From positions 1,042,790 to 1,106,789 of the forward strand of contig RPGP01000001.1 in NCBI GenBank assembly GCA_004193555.1: a stretch of 64,000 nucleotides of DNA, read 5' to 3'. Source of the stretch: Desulfobacteraceae bacterium Eth-SRB1. Lineage in GTDB: Bacteria > Desulfobacterota > Desulfobacteria > Desulfobacterales > ETH-SRB1. Every line of letters begins with the position of its first letter. Positions within the stretch are counted from its first letter, which is position 1. Positions 42,878 through 52,097 of the stretch are shown here, in pieces. The notes beneath the pieces were generated by a model. The model searched no databases. It saw only the letters and a program-made list of their open reading frames with translations, and was not told the origin of the DNA. A program made the position numbers and the translations under genes.

Positions 42878-45268
42878 ATGTTGACTATCGATGGAAAAGA
42901 GGTTGACTTCAAAGAAGGTGCCACAGTTCTTGAAGTTGCGACGGATAACGGAATCTATATACCCACTTTATGCACACATTCCGGGCTCCTGCCCTTTGGA
43001 GCCTGCAGGCTGTGCCTAATTAAAATAGAAAACATGCGCGGATTTCCTCCTGCCTGCACAACTCCTGCTGCCGAAGAAATGAAGATCATTACAAATGATC
43101 CCGAACTTAATAGTTTACGAAAAAACGTATTAGAACTCATCCTTTCAGAGCATCCGCACTCCTGTATTATATGCGATAAAAAAGAACTGTGCAGTTACTA
43201 TCATATAAGTCCTACAAAAAGCGGACATGTGACAGGGTGCGCTTTTTGTCCCAACAAGGACAGGTGTGAGCTGAAACAGGTGGCGGAATATCTTGGTATC
43301 AAAGAAATTCGGTTTCCTTTTACATATAAGAACCTTCCCCTTGAAAGAGAAGATCCCTTTTTTGATCGTGATTATAATCTTTGTATTCTTTGCGGGCGCT
43401 GTGTGCGTGTTTGCCAGGAAATAAGGGGGATTGGAGCTATTTCTTTTACAAAGCGCGGGCACGATACAAAGATAGGCACAGCATTCGGCAAATCGCATCT
43501 TGATGGGGGGTGCCAGTTCTGCGGAGCCTGTGTTGATGCCTGCCCGACCGGCGCGCTTTCAGCGAGGGGAAGCAAATGGCATGGCGTTCCCGACAAAGAG
43601 ACAACCACAACATGCGCCCTGTGCTCGGTTGGATGCAGTTTGAAGCTGGAAACAAAATGGGACAGGGTTATGGCCGCCCATCCTGATACAGAAGGTCCTG
43701 CCAACCAGGGACAGGCTTGCGTTAGAGGCCGCTTTTCCATCCCCGCTCTTGTTAACGGGGCAAACCGGCTGAAATACCCTCTTATCAGACGGAATGGCAG
43801 GCTTGTCCCTGCCACCTGGGATGAAGCGGCTGAACTGGCGGCCGTAAAACTTGGCAAATATCTTCCCGGGGAAACCGCATTTTTAACATCGCCTTTCCTC
43901 ACAAATGAAGCAGCCTATCTTCTGCAGAAATTTGCCCGTGTCTGTCTGGTGACAAACAATATTGATACAGCCTCATTTTTTTCAGTCCCGGTCATTGAAT
44001 CCCAGATGAAGTGCTCAGGCATGGGAGCCGGCACCGGTACAATTGAAAATATTGCAAAATCCGGATGGATAATTGTTATAGGCGACGATCTCCTTGCTTC
44101 ACATCCGGTCCTGACGGTTAATGTCAACCAGGCAAGAAAACAGGGAGCGACTGTTTCGTTAATAGGTTCTGAACGCGATATTAACTCCAGAATGTTTGAC
44201 ACCTGTGTTTCAGTTGAGCCGTCCGGTTATTTCCCGCTGCTCTCCGGCATATTAAAAACAATTGTGGAAAAGGGAGGCTTTGATAAAAATTTTGTAACCG
44301 GCAAATGCGATGATTTCGACAAATTGAAAAGCTCTCTCAAAAAGATTGATATTAAAACAGTTGCCGGGACTTGCGGTATTTCACAGAGTCTGATTAAAAA
44401 GCTGGCGACAACAATTGTTTCATCAGGCAGAGGTTCTATCCTTTATGGGCCAAAAATTTTAGAATGTGATGACCCGGCTCAGATTATTAGCCTGCTCTTT
44501 AATATACTTCTTCTTGCCGGCAGTCCTGCAGGTCTTGTTCCGTTGAGCGATGGAGCGAACAGCCAGGGAGTCGCTGATATGGGCGCTTTGCCGAACTTTC
44601 TCCCCGGATATCAACATGTTACAGATAAAGACAGTTTGACTGTATTTGAAAATGCCTGGTCTGCGAAGCTGCCGGAGAAACCGGGGCTGAGCTATCCCGA
44701 GATCCTCAATGGCGCTGCCGAAGGCTCTATCAAGGCCCTTTATGTTACCGGCGGAGAAATTCCACAGGAAACATCTCTTGAACGGCTTGATTTCCTGGTG
44801 GCACATGGCATATACCCTTCGCCCCTTTTTGAAACAGCCGATATTGTATTTCCTGCTGCGGCCTTTACGGAAGAAGACGGCACTATTACTTCTCTTGAGC
44901 GAAGGGTCCAGCCCCTGCAAGCTGGAGCAAAGCCTGTTGGAATGTCTATGCCGGACTGGAAAATAATATGTAAGATAGCTGAAAAGATGAATGTCAAAGG
45001 ATTTGAGTTTTCAAGCGCTTCGGAAGTATTTGATGAAATATGCAAAGTTAATCCTTTGATTTCCGGTCATGGCATCTGGGATTTAAAATTAAAAGACAAG
45101 TTTACACTGACTCCTGTTAAGAAAACAGCCCGGTCAAAGAAAAGCATGTTATACGAAAAACCGTTCTGGCATTACAGGGGCGTTGATTTAACCGAAAAGG
45201 TCTCTGATCTTAAGATTTTGCGTAAAAAGATGAACATCGAACATCGAACGTCCAACATCGAATGTTGA
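42878..45268 (+). CDS. NuoG-like iron-sulfur subunit with molybdopterin-oxidoreductase fold
   Basis: The 796-residue protein has an N-terminal [2Fe-2S] domain (CTHSGLLPFGACRLC, PACTTPA), the His/Cys cluster region (HPHSCIICDKKELC), two [4Fe-4S] clusters (CILCGRCVRVCQE, CQFCGACVDACPTGA), a further cluster site CALCSVGCSL and a molybdopterin-type domain. No in-frame UGA or obvious Mo-ligand residue is seen, so it is likely a NuoG-type conduit and not a formate dehydrogenase. The last 12 residues (MNIEHRTSNIEC) and the stop codon are encoded by an intergenic text-like repeat. Confidence 0.9.
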   Translation: MLTIDGKEVDFKEGATVLEVATDNGIYIPTLCTHSGLLPFGACRLCLIKIENMRGFPPACTTPAAEEMKIITNDPELNSLRKNVLELILSEHPHSCIICDKKELCSYYHISPTKSGHVTGCAFCPNKDRCELKQVAEYLGIKEIRFPFTYKNLPLEREDPFFDRDYNLCILCGRCVRVCQEIRGIGAISFTKRGHDTKIGTAFGKSHLDGGCQFCGACVDACPTGALSARGSKWHGVPDKETTTTCALCSVGCSLKLETKWDRVMAAHPDTEGPANQGQACVRGRFSIPALVNGANRLKYPLIRRNGRLVPATWDEAAELAAVKLGKYLPGETAFLTSPFLTNEAAYLLQKFARVCLVTNNIDTASFFSVPVIESQMKCSGMGAGTGTIENIAKSGWIIVIGDDLLASHPVLTVNVNQARKQGATVSLIGSERDINSRMFDTCVSVEPSGYFPLLSGILKTIVEKGGFDKNFVTGKCDDFDKLKSSLKKIDIKTVAGTCGISQSLIKKLATTIVSSGRGSILYGPKILECDDPAQIISLLFNILLLAGSPAGLVPLSDGANSQGVADMGALPNFLPGYQHVTDKDSLTVFENAWSAKLPEKPGLSYPEILNGAAEGSIKALYVTGGEIPQETSLERLDFLVAHGIYPSPLFETADIVFPAAAFTEEDGTITSLERRVQPLQAGAKPVGMSMPDWKIICKIAEKMNVKGFEFSSASEVFDEICKVNPLISGHGIWDLKLKDKFTLTPVKKTARSKKSMLYEKPFWHYRGVDLTEKVSDLKILRKKMNIEHRTSNIEC

Positions 45269-45455
45269 ATGGGAAAAGATGAAGAAACAGAGGTCAGATG
45301 TCGGAGGTCGGAACAACAGCAACCAAATATTCCTGAACCCTGAACCTTTGTTTATCATTGGGTGTTTTTTTTATTCGATTTTAGAATAATTTGAGGAGCG
45401 GAGCGACATCATTATTCGACGTTCGACGTTCAATGTTCGATGTTGGACGTTCATC
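45231..45455. repeat. Inverted text-like repeats between the NuoG-like and NfnA-like genes
   Basis: AACATCGAACATCGAACGTCC at 45234 and, inverted, GACGTTCAATGTTCGATGTT near 45424 form a pair able to fold together. AGGTCAGATGTCGGAGGTCGG near 45291 belongs to the family at 5213. The first copy runs into the 3' end of the NuoG-like gene. Confidence 0.65.
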
Positions 45456-45543
45456 TTTTAAAAGAAGCCCGTATGGTATAAATGCAACACGTTTACAAAA
45501 TAACTTAGCGCTTATGGGGCATAGGCCCCTACTGGAGGATAAG

Positions 45544-46374
45544 ATGTACAGGGTTGTCCGTAGAGATGAGATAGTGCCTAACGTACACATTATAGAAATT
45601 GAGGCGCCGGCTATTGCGGAAAAAGCAAGGCCGGGCCAGTTTGTGCTTATAATGCCGGATGAAACAGGAGAAAGGGTGCCTTTTAGCATGTCGGACTGGA
45701 ATATTGAAAAAGGCACAATTACGGTATTTTTTCTTGAAGTGGGCATATCGACCGCCAGGATGGCGCGTATTGAGAGCGGAGGCGCCTTGTTCAGCGTTTC
45801 AGGACCTCTTGGCAAGCCTACCCGTATTGACAAATTCGGTTCCGTTGTTTGCGGTGGAGGATGCTATGGTATCGGTGCTGTCTATCCTGTTGCACGAGCT
45901 ATGAAAAAAGCTGGAAACAAGGTTACAACAATTATAGAAGCCCGAAGCGCTTATCTCATCTATCTCGAAGAACAGTTAAAAGAGGTTTCTGACAAAGTGC
46001 TTGTCGGCACAGCCGATGGTTCCAGAGGATCAAAGGGCATGGTCCCGGATGTTCTCACAGAACTAGTGCAAAACGGCGAAAAAATCGACAGAAGTTATTT
46101 TATTGGCTGCACATTCATGATGATGAACTGTTCAAACATTACAAAACCATATAACATCAAAACCCTTGTGGCCTTAAATCCGATTATGGTGGACGGAACA
46201 GGAATGTGCGGATGCTGCCGCGTAACAGTTGGCGGAGAAACCAGATTTGCCTGTGTTGACGGCCCTGAATTTGACGGGCATCAGGTGGACTGGGAAGAGA
46301 TATTTAAAAGAAAGTCGATTTACCTGGAAAATGAAGCAATGGCCTACCAGAATTACAGGTGTCAGGAGTCTTAG
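45544..46374 (+). CDS. NfnA/SudB-like FAD/NAD(P)-binding reductase subunit
   Basis: The 276-residue protein starts MYRVVRRDEIVPNVHIIEIE, followed by a flavodoxin-reductase FAD domain (RPGQFVLIMPDETGERVPFSM), an NAD(P)-binding part (VCGGGCYGIGAVYPVARAM) and the C-terminal [2Fe-2S] ligands MCGCCRVTVGGETRFACVDGPEFDGHQVDW. This is the small subunit of NfnAB or sulfide dehydrogenase. A longer frame from 45391 begins in repeats, so ATG 45544 after GGAGG is chosen. It precedes its large subunit. Confidence 0.93.
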   Translation: MYRVVRRDEIVPNVHIIEIEAPAIAEKARPGQFVLIMPDETGERVPFSMSDWNIEKGTITVFFLEVGISTARMARIESGGALFSVSGPLGKPTRIDKFGSVVCGGGCYGIGAVYPVARAMKKAGNKVTTIIEARSAYLIYLEEQLKEVSDKVLVGTADGSRGSKGMVPDVLTELVQNGEKIDRSYFIGCTFMMMNCSNITKPYNIKTLVALNPIMVDGTGMCGCCRVTVGGETRFACVDGPEFDGHQVDWEEIFKRKSIYLENEAMAYQNYRCQES

Positions 46375-46512
46375 TTACAAGTGCCTAAAATGCCTAAAGT
46401 TAAGGTATTCTACCTATTTAAAAACCTGCTTTGGTACTAACTACCGGCCCGCATAGCAGGCTTGGTCAAGGCACTCAAAACAATGTTGAGTTAGTAGAAA
46501 AAGAGAAAGCAT

Positions 46513-47919
46513 ATGGAAAAAAAGAAAAAAAGTTATCCCCGCCAGCCCATGCCGGAGCAGTTGCCTGAACTAAGGGCAAGGAATTTTGAAGAAGTGCCCT
46601 ATGGTTACTCTCCTGATACGGCTGTTAAAGAAGCAAAACGCTGTCTTAACTGTAAAAAACCGGGCTGTATGACAGGCTGTCCGGTTCAGGTAAATATACC
46701 GGCATTTATTTCACTTATCGCAAAGGGTGATTTTGCCGGAGCTGCCAGAAAAGTCAAAGAAACAAATGCGCTGCCTGCGCTGACCGGCCGTGTGTGCCCT
46801 CAGGAGATCCAGTGCGAAGCCAAATGTATTCTTGGCAAAAAGGGAGAACCGGTAGCCATCGGCAATCTTGAACGTTTCTGTGCTGACTATGAACGTGAAA
46901 ACAATATGGTCAGCCTGCCTGAAAAACCTGTTGCAACAGGTAAAAAGGTTGCCGTAATCGGCAGCGGGCCATCCGGCCTGACCGTGGCAGGCGATTTGAT
47001 CAGGCTTGGGCATGAAGTTACAATATTTGAAGCCCTTCACAAGCCGGGAGGTGTTCTCTTTTACGGGATTCCCGAGTTTCGTCTTCCAAAGGCTATAGTT
47101 GAGGCGGAAATCGATTTCCTGAAAGACCAGGGAGTTAAAATTAAACTTGATTCTGTTATCGGCAACATACGTTCAATAGATGAACTTCTTGCAAAAGACG
47201 GATTTAACGCTGTTTTTATCGGTGTTGGAGCAGGTTTGCCGACATTTATCAAAATTCCTGGCATGAATCTTTCCGGAGTATATTCGGCAAACGAATATCT
47301 TACACGATCCAATCTTATGAAAGCCTATCTTTTCCCGGAATATGATACGCCTATTGTCAGGGGAAAAAATGTGGCTGTGTTTGGCGCAGGAAATGTTGCC
47401 ATGGATTCTGCCCGGACAGCAATGCGCCTTGGAGCGGAAACCGTTCGCATTGTCTATCGCCGGTCAAGAAAAGAGATGCCCGCCAGGGCAGCGGAAATTC
47501 ACCATGCAGAGGAAGAGGGTATTGAATTTCTTCTGCTTACAAATCCTGTGCGTTTTTTAGGCAATGGGCGGGGACGTCTTACCGGCATGGAATGTCTTAA
47601 AATGGAATTAGGCGAACCTGATGAATCAGGACGGCGCAGACCTGTCCCCATAAAAGGTTCCGAGGTTACAATGGATTGCGATCTGGCGGTCATTGCCGTG
47701 GGCTCAGGGGCTAATCCCCTGCTGACAAAGTCCACAAAGGGGCTGAATTTAACCAAATGGGGATATATCATGGCAGATCCGGAAACCGGTAAAACCAGCA
47801 AAAAAGGGGTATGGGCTGGAGGTGATATCGTAACCGGACAGGCAACGGTTATTCTTGCCATGGGAGCCGGAAGACAAGCCGCCGATTCAATGGATCAGTA
47901 TCTTACCTGGGGCTGGTGA
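46513..47919 (+). CDS. NfnB/GltD-like NADPH oxidoreductase large subunit
   Basis: The 468-residue protein has the GltD-type plan: two [4Fe-4S] sites (AKRCLNCKKPGCMTGCPVQV and RVCPQEIQCEAKCILGKKG), FAD site VAVIGSGPSGLTVAGDLIRL with GGVLFYGIPEFRLP, and an NADPH site VAVFGAGNVAMDSARTAMRLG followed by VYRRSRKEMPAR. With the small subunit before it, it would form NfnAB, which couples NADH, NADPH and ferredoxin, or a sulfide dehydrogenase-like enzyme. Confidence 0.94.
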   Translation: MEKKKKSYPRQPMPEQLPELRARNFEEVPYGYSPDTAVKEAKRCLNCKKPGCMTGCPVQVNIPAFISLIAKGDFAGAARKVKETNALPALTGRVCPQEIQCEAKCILGKKGEPVAIGNLERFCADYERENNMVSLPEKPVATGKKVAVIGSGPSGLTVAGDLIRLGHEVTIFEALHKPGGVLFYGIPEFRLPKAIVEAEIDFLKDQGVKIKLDSVIGNIRSIDELLAKDGFNAVFIGVGAGLPTFIKIPGMNLSGVYSANEYLTRSNLMKAYLFPEYDTPIVRGKNVAVFGAGNVAMDSARTAMRLGAETVRIVYRRSRKEMPARAAEIHHAEEEGIEFLLLTNPVRFLGNGRGRLTGMECLKMELGEPDESGRRRPVPIKGSEVTMDCDLAVIAVGSGANPLLTKSTKGLNLTKWGYIMADPETGKTSKKGVWAGGDIVTGQATVILAMGAGRQAADSMDQYLTWGW

Positions 47920-47939
47920 CCAGCGTCTCCTATCTCTCA

Positions 47940-49160
47940 TTACGGCAACAATGACAGCCAGTGATCCGCACTGATTATCATTATTTTCAAATTATTGTTG
48001 GAAACAAGTTTGCAGATACCGCTTTTATTGACGAGCTGAACTGCCGGGATGTTGAGAACCTTTTGAAATTTTATCAGACTCTTTGCTGCATGATCATCGG
48101 ACAATTTGGCTTCAATGAGCAGGAAAGGGTTGTGATTGTTTGAAAGTAGAAAGTCGACTTCTTCCTTTTCCCTGTTTCTTAGATAATGCAAAGAAAAATT
48201 CCCTAATCCGAGGTCATTCCAGTTTGATATAGCCCGAAGAAGTTCCAGGGCAACCATGTTTTCAAATTTTGCTGCCTGGGATTCAATTCCGGCATAATCG
48301 AAGAGATATAGTTTCTTCTCTTTGGTTATGGCTCTGGATATCTTTTGGCTCCACGGAGGTATTCTAAAAACCATAAAAAAGTTCTCAAAAATCTCAATCC
48401 AGTTTCTGACGCTGTCAAATGACACATGAATATCTCTGGCAAGACTTGCCATTGACAGCGGGCTACCGATTTTGGAAGGCAGGAGAGAAAAGAGTGTTGC
48501 CACGTTTTCAAAACTGCGAAGTGATGCAAGATCACGGATATCTTCGCGTAATAACTGTTTTTTGTAAGTGGTTGACCAAATTTGATAAAATTGATCTGTT
48601 TTGCTAAGGTATGGATCAGGAAATCCGCTTAATTGACTTAATCTATTCCAGATAGGCTGCGTTTTATTTGGACAGGTACGAACTTTAATGGGATTAGACA
48701 TAAATTGCTTAAACGAAAGATTATTCCCTGCAAGCTCGGCAAGGGTAAACGGCCACAGATAAAAAATAAAATATCTTCCGGCTAATGAATCCCCTCCTTT
48801 TTGATACATATCCAGCCTGCCGCTGCCTGATACGATAAATTTATAATTGCCCTTGTCCCGGTCATATACACTTTTAAGGTAATTCTTCCAGTTTGAATGT
48901 TTGTGCAATTCATCAAATATTATAAGCGGCAAAGAATTGTCTTTGCGATAAACTTCTTCATAAAAAGAGGGGTTTTCGATCAGCTTTCGCTTTTCATCAA
49001 GGATATCCCAGTTAAAATAAAGTGAATTGTTGAAATCTTCGGCCAGAATCTGTGTAAATGTGGTTTTGCCTGCTTGTCTCGGCCCGGCAATAAAAACCAT
49101 TTGCTTATGCGCGGAAAGCATTTCCCAGATATTTTCGTAGAATATCCTTTTCTTCTTCAT
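47940..49160 (-). CDS. AAA ATPase with DUF4143 domain
   Basis: The roughly 406-residue protein has Walker A FIAGPRQAGKTTFTQIL (about 22-38), Walker B LPLIIFDELHKHSNWKN, sensor FIVSGSGRLDMYQKGGDSLAGR and a C-terminal DUF4143 region ending with a nuclease-like EVDFLLSNNHNPFLLIEAKLS. Such ATPases are common accessory genes of unknown function. The ATG at 49160 coincides with the predicted transcription start, so the mRNA may be leaderless; 49196 is an alternative start. Confidence 0.85.
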   Translation of the reverse strand: MKKKRIFYENIWEMLSAHKQMVFIAGPRQAGKTTFTQILAEDFNNSLYFNWDILDEKRKLIENPSFYEEVYRKDNSLPLIIFDELHKHSNWKNYLKSVYDRDKGNYKFIVSGSGRLDMYQKGGDSLAGRYFIFYLWPFTLAELAGNNLSFKQFMSNPIKVRTCPNKTQPIWNRLSQLSGFPDPYLSKTDQFYQIWSTTYKKQLLREDIRDLASLRSFENVATLFSLLPSKIGSPLSMASLARDIHVSFDSVRNWIEIFENFFMVFRIPPWSQKISRAITKEKKLYLFDYAGIESQAAKFENMVALELLRAISNWNDLGLGNFSLHYLRNREKEEVDFLLSNNHNPFLLIEAKLSDDHAAKSLIKFQKVLNIPAVQLVNKSGICKLVSNNNLKIMIISADHWLSLLP

Positions 49161-49164
49161 GTCT

Positions 49165-49226
49165 GACAATATAATGCCACAACCTGATATTGTCAAGACA
49201 AAACTCTGTTACAGCACAATATTGTC
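49165..49226 (-). promoter_or_regulatory. Promoter with repeated GACAATAT half-sites
   Basis: On the minus strand TTGACA (49196-49191) and TATATT (49173-49168) are 17 bases apart, a near-consensus sigma-70 promoter. GACAATAT at 49165-49172 and its complement ATATTGTC at 49187-49194 and 49219-49226 lie over and upstream of it, an arrangement typical of repressor binding or autoregulation. Confidence 0.65.
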
Positions 49227-50015
49227 TTACTCCTCCTGTTTGACCTCAAAAGTTCCACCAGGCATAAACGTGAATTTTATTACGTATTACAGAGTTGTTA
49301 CTTCTGTATATTAATGCCGCCCTGCTTTTTAGGATGCCTTCAAAATTGCATAATTCTTAAAAATTTGACATCAAGGCTACTGCCTGATAATAAATATAAT
49401 TATTTAATTGTACTAAACCTGAAATAAAAACGAGTATTCCGGTTCAAATTGTCGGCCATAATATATTGATATCTACATCCTCATCTCAAGCTGAGCATTC
49501 TCATTCTCCACTGGAAACTGATCTATACCGACTGTAAACTTTGGCAAGAAGTGTTCATTCTTGAAGATCTGTTAGTTATCTCAATCTTCCGGCACATTGT
49601 GATATTGGCAAGGTATCTGTAAGGAATTAAATTCTCAGCTATTGAAAATTCCTTTCGCTGGATTAAAAGTGTATCAAAACATTAAAGTTTAAGATTATAT
49701 AGAATCGGTATTATTTTGATAATATAAGTGAAAAGTGGGAAAAATTACATTTATGTTATAATGGTAAATTAATAAATTCTTGTTTAATCACTTGTTATTT
49801 GGGTAAATTTAGATCGAACAACTGTTTTCTGCGTTTTTTTAAAAATGTCTCATCAAAGATCGGGACGATAAAAAGACAAATCTATATAATGTTAAACAGA
49901 CCTGCTGGAAGCAGGGGAAGCAAATTAGAAAATATTTTCCAACAGGATAAATTGCAGTGGAAGCGACTATCCAGATGATATTTTTGTTAGGATACGCATA
50001 CTATGATCATACGCA
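49227..50015. other. AT-rich region without recognisable genes
   Basis: Both strands were read without finding a gene, RNA or clear gene remnant. It is very AT-rich between 49640 and 49900. It probably represents decayed accessory DNA next to the inverted cassette copy. Confidence 0.45.
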
Positions 50016-50459
50016 TAGATTGTCTTGAGAAACAGCTTTTAGCTGTTGCATAACCCCACATATTCGATCTGGTGCGCATTCCCTTCAGCGTTCCAATTTT
50101 CAATGATGTTGTTTTGGGGGTCTATTAATTTTATACGAAGTTTCGTCGAAGCATTCCAGTTTCCAAGTGTAAAATGAACGATGCTCAATAATATCAATCT
50201 GCAAATTATACAAAGACGATAACTCCGCTATTTTTCAGGCGATAAGGCGCTCAAGATTTGACCTTTATTGCTTGGATTAATTGCTCGGAATTTCTTTCCG
50301 CGCAAATCATTTACCTGCACCCGAACAATATCCGATGGCATTCCTCCCAACCTATACTGTGTTCCAATAGGGCTGTGGGTGTATTGTTTTGTTTGAGCGC
50401 ATCCTGTGGCGCCACGATTAGGGATGAAAAGAATGAAAAGCGAGGAAAGTATTTTTCAT
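50016..50459 (-). pseudogene. Lipoprotein gene, inverted truncated pseudogene copy
   Basis: The minus strand matches the lipoprotein gene at 51564. The start ATG is at 50459, but the A-run after it is one base shorter (ATGAAAAATAC versus ATGAAAAAATAC), which shifts the frame at the second or third codon. The 3' end is lost at the edge of the duplication. It therefore gives no functional protein. Confidence 0.8.
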
Positions 50460-50635
50460 TGCCAATCTTACAATTGTATTGCTCGGCACAAGCATTACAA
50501 ACGTTTTAGTTAACCTCCTGTAACGGGTCAAAAGAAAATCCCCTTTAACCTTCACAGAACTTGATTTATCCCTCTGAAAGACTCAAATGATTCTGCTGCC
50601 AGTTGTCTCGGTTCAATCGAAAGTTTGTTGAACAG
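50016..50635. repeat. Inverted duplication, left arm
   Basis: Reverse complement of 51396-52009 with scattered differences and small indels, by eye about nine of ten bases identical. It includes the upstream segment and most of the lipoprotein gene. The right arm is the intact copy. Confidence 0.85.
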
Positions 50636-50911
50636 ACCTGCGGGTCTGTGGCGGTTAAAGTTGTATTTTGCTTAGAATTGTCTATGGATATTGTAGAATC
50701 GTTTCCTACTTTGAATTCATTGATTTAACAGGTAAAACAGTCGCTATTCTTGGCTTTATAAAGTGTGTTCAATTGACTCAAAAGCTTTGAAGTAATTTAT
50801 GCATAATTTGCTTGTAAAAAGAGCTCTGATCTCTTTTTCAAAGAGCCTTTCACTGATAGAATATTCATGCGCCTAACAAAATATTGATAACTACAAATAT
50901 AAAAATGGTTT

Positions 50912-51365
50912 TCATGCCGCAAGAAGCAAGGTTTTATCATGCCAATCTTCGGTAAACTGGCCCTTTGAACGTTTCAGGCATGGAATGGTTTTAAGAACAA
51001 TCAGACGTTTGCCGCAGACAGGACAACGCCTGTGGTGTTTTCGCCTTGCTGGCCGTACATAATGTCTGCCAGCCTATAGCTGGCTCAACCGAGTTGACCA
51101 AAAGCTGTCGGCATAGCGCAAGTTCTTCTTTATGGCTGTGATGGTACAACCATAAGAACGGACTCGGATAGACCCTGAGATCGGCACATGCTGTAAATAT
51201 CTGCCGATAAACTGAAAATTGGTAGTAAACCGCGTTCAATCTTTCGCGGCCATAGTTGAAGGTTACCTTGCCATCTTTAATTGAGAATATCCGCTTGTTG
51301 ATATAGGCCCGCCTCGAAGGTAGCGTGCCAGGTATATCAGTAATCTACGCCGTGAGAATATGTCT
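50912..51365 (-). pseudogene. IS91-family (Y2) transposase, C-terminal remnant
   Basis: Read on the minus strand with shifts between frames: LLIYLARYLRGGPIS, NKRIFSIKDGKVTFNYG, FIGRYLQHVPISGSIRVRSYG and the zinc-finger-like CPVCGKRLIVLKTIPC before a stop at 50912. These are the ordered landmarks of IS91/IS801-type rolling-circle transposases. Several frameshifts make it inactive. It lies in the centre of the inverted duplication and may have caused it. Confidence 0.75.
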
Positions 51366-51395
51366 CTTTCAAGCATTACCGTTCACTTTTCCCGC

Positions 51396-52009
51396 CAGTT
51401 CAACAAACCGTTGAACCAGACAACTGGCAGCAGAATCATTTGAGTCTTTCAGAGGATAAATCAAGTTCTGTGAAGGTTAAGAGAGTTTTCTGCTTTTGAC
51501 CCGTTGCAGGTTAACTAAAACGTTATGTGCTTGTGCCGAGCAATACAATTGTAGGAGGTGGCAATGAAAAAATACTTTCCTCGCTTTTCATTCTTTTTCA
51601 TCCTAATCGTGGCCCTTACAGGATGCGCTCAAACAAAACAATACACCCCACAGCCTATTGGAACACAGTATAGGTTGGGAGGAATGCCATCGGATATTGT
51701 TCGGGTGCAGGTAAATGATTTGCGCGCGGAAAAAGAAAATTCCGAGCAATTAATCCAAGCAATAAAAGGTCAAATCTTGAGCGCCTTATCGCCTGAAAAA
51801 ATAGCAGGTTATCGATCTTTGTATAATTTGCAGATTGATATTATTGAGCATCGTTCATTTTTTACACTTGGAAACTGGAATGCTTCGACGAAACTTCGTA
51901 TAAAATTAATAGACCCCCAAAACAACATCATTGAAAATTGGAACGCTGAAGGGAATGCGCACCGATCGAATATGTGGGGTTATGCAACAGCCAAAGCTGT
52001 TTCTCAAGA
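51396..52009. repeat. Inverted duplication, right arm
   Basis: Partner of 50016-50635, with the intact lipoprotein gene and the cassette boundary GTTATGT. The arms are separated by the IS91 remnant, so the whole is a 2-kb inverted structure. Confidence 0.85.
51522..51528 (+). other. Integron-type R' core GTTATGT (start of lipoprotein cassette)
   Basis: GTTATGT is the exact complement of ACATAAC at 52584, the R'' of the attC-like site ending this unit. The full upstream attC stem could not be defined. In the inverted copy the same position reads GTTTGTA, so only this copy is intact. Confidence 0.6.
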
Positions 52010-52076
52010 CGCATATAATATTGCAGTCGCTGATATGATGTCCACTCTGTCAGCAGTATCTTTGAAAAAGCAATAA
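51564..52076 (+). CDS. Hypothetical lipoprotein of an integron-like cassette
   Basis: The 170-residue protein has a lipoprotein signal peptide: MKKYFPRFSFFFILIVALTGCAQ, with lipobox LTGC and Cys near position 21. It would therefore be anchored in a membrane. The mature part (GGMPSDIVRVQVNDLRAEK...FTLGNWNASTKLRIKLIDPQ) looks like a small periplasmic beta domain of unknown function. ATG 51564 follows AGGAGG. A decayed inverted copy lies upstream. Confidence 0.8.
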   Translation: MKKYFPRFSFFFILIVALTGCAQTKQYTPQPIGTQYRLGGMPSDIVRVQVNDLRAEKENSEQLIQAIKGQILSALSPEKIAGYRSLYNLQIDIIEHRSFFTLGNWNASTKLRIKLIDPQNNIIENWNAEGNAHRSNMWGYATAKAVSQDAYNIAVADMMSTLSAVSLKKQ

Positions 52077-52097
52077 TAAAAAATTAAGGACTTACCT

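Noticed and set aside
42878-45268. Formate dehydrogenase alpha subunit with selenocysteine
   Set aside because: The frame has no internal UGA and no clear Sec/Cys Mo-ligand context; the neighbouring NuoE and NuoF fit a NuoG-type role better.
50258-50509. 83-residue plus-strand frame in the inverted copy
   Set aside because: It is the reverse frame of the lipoprotein pseudogene, not a new gene.
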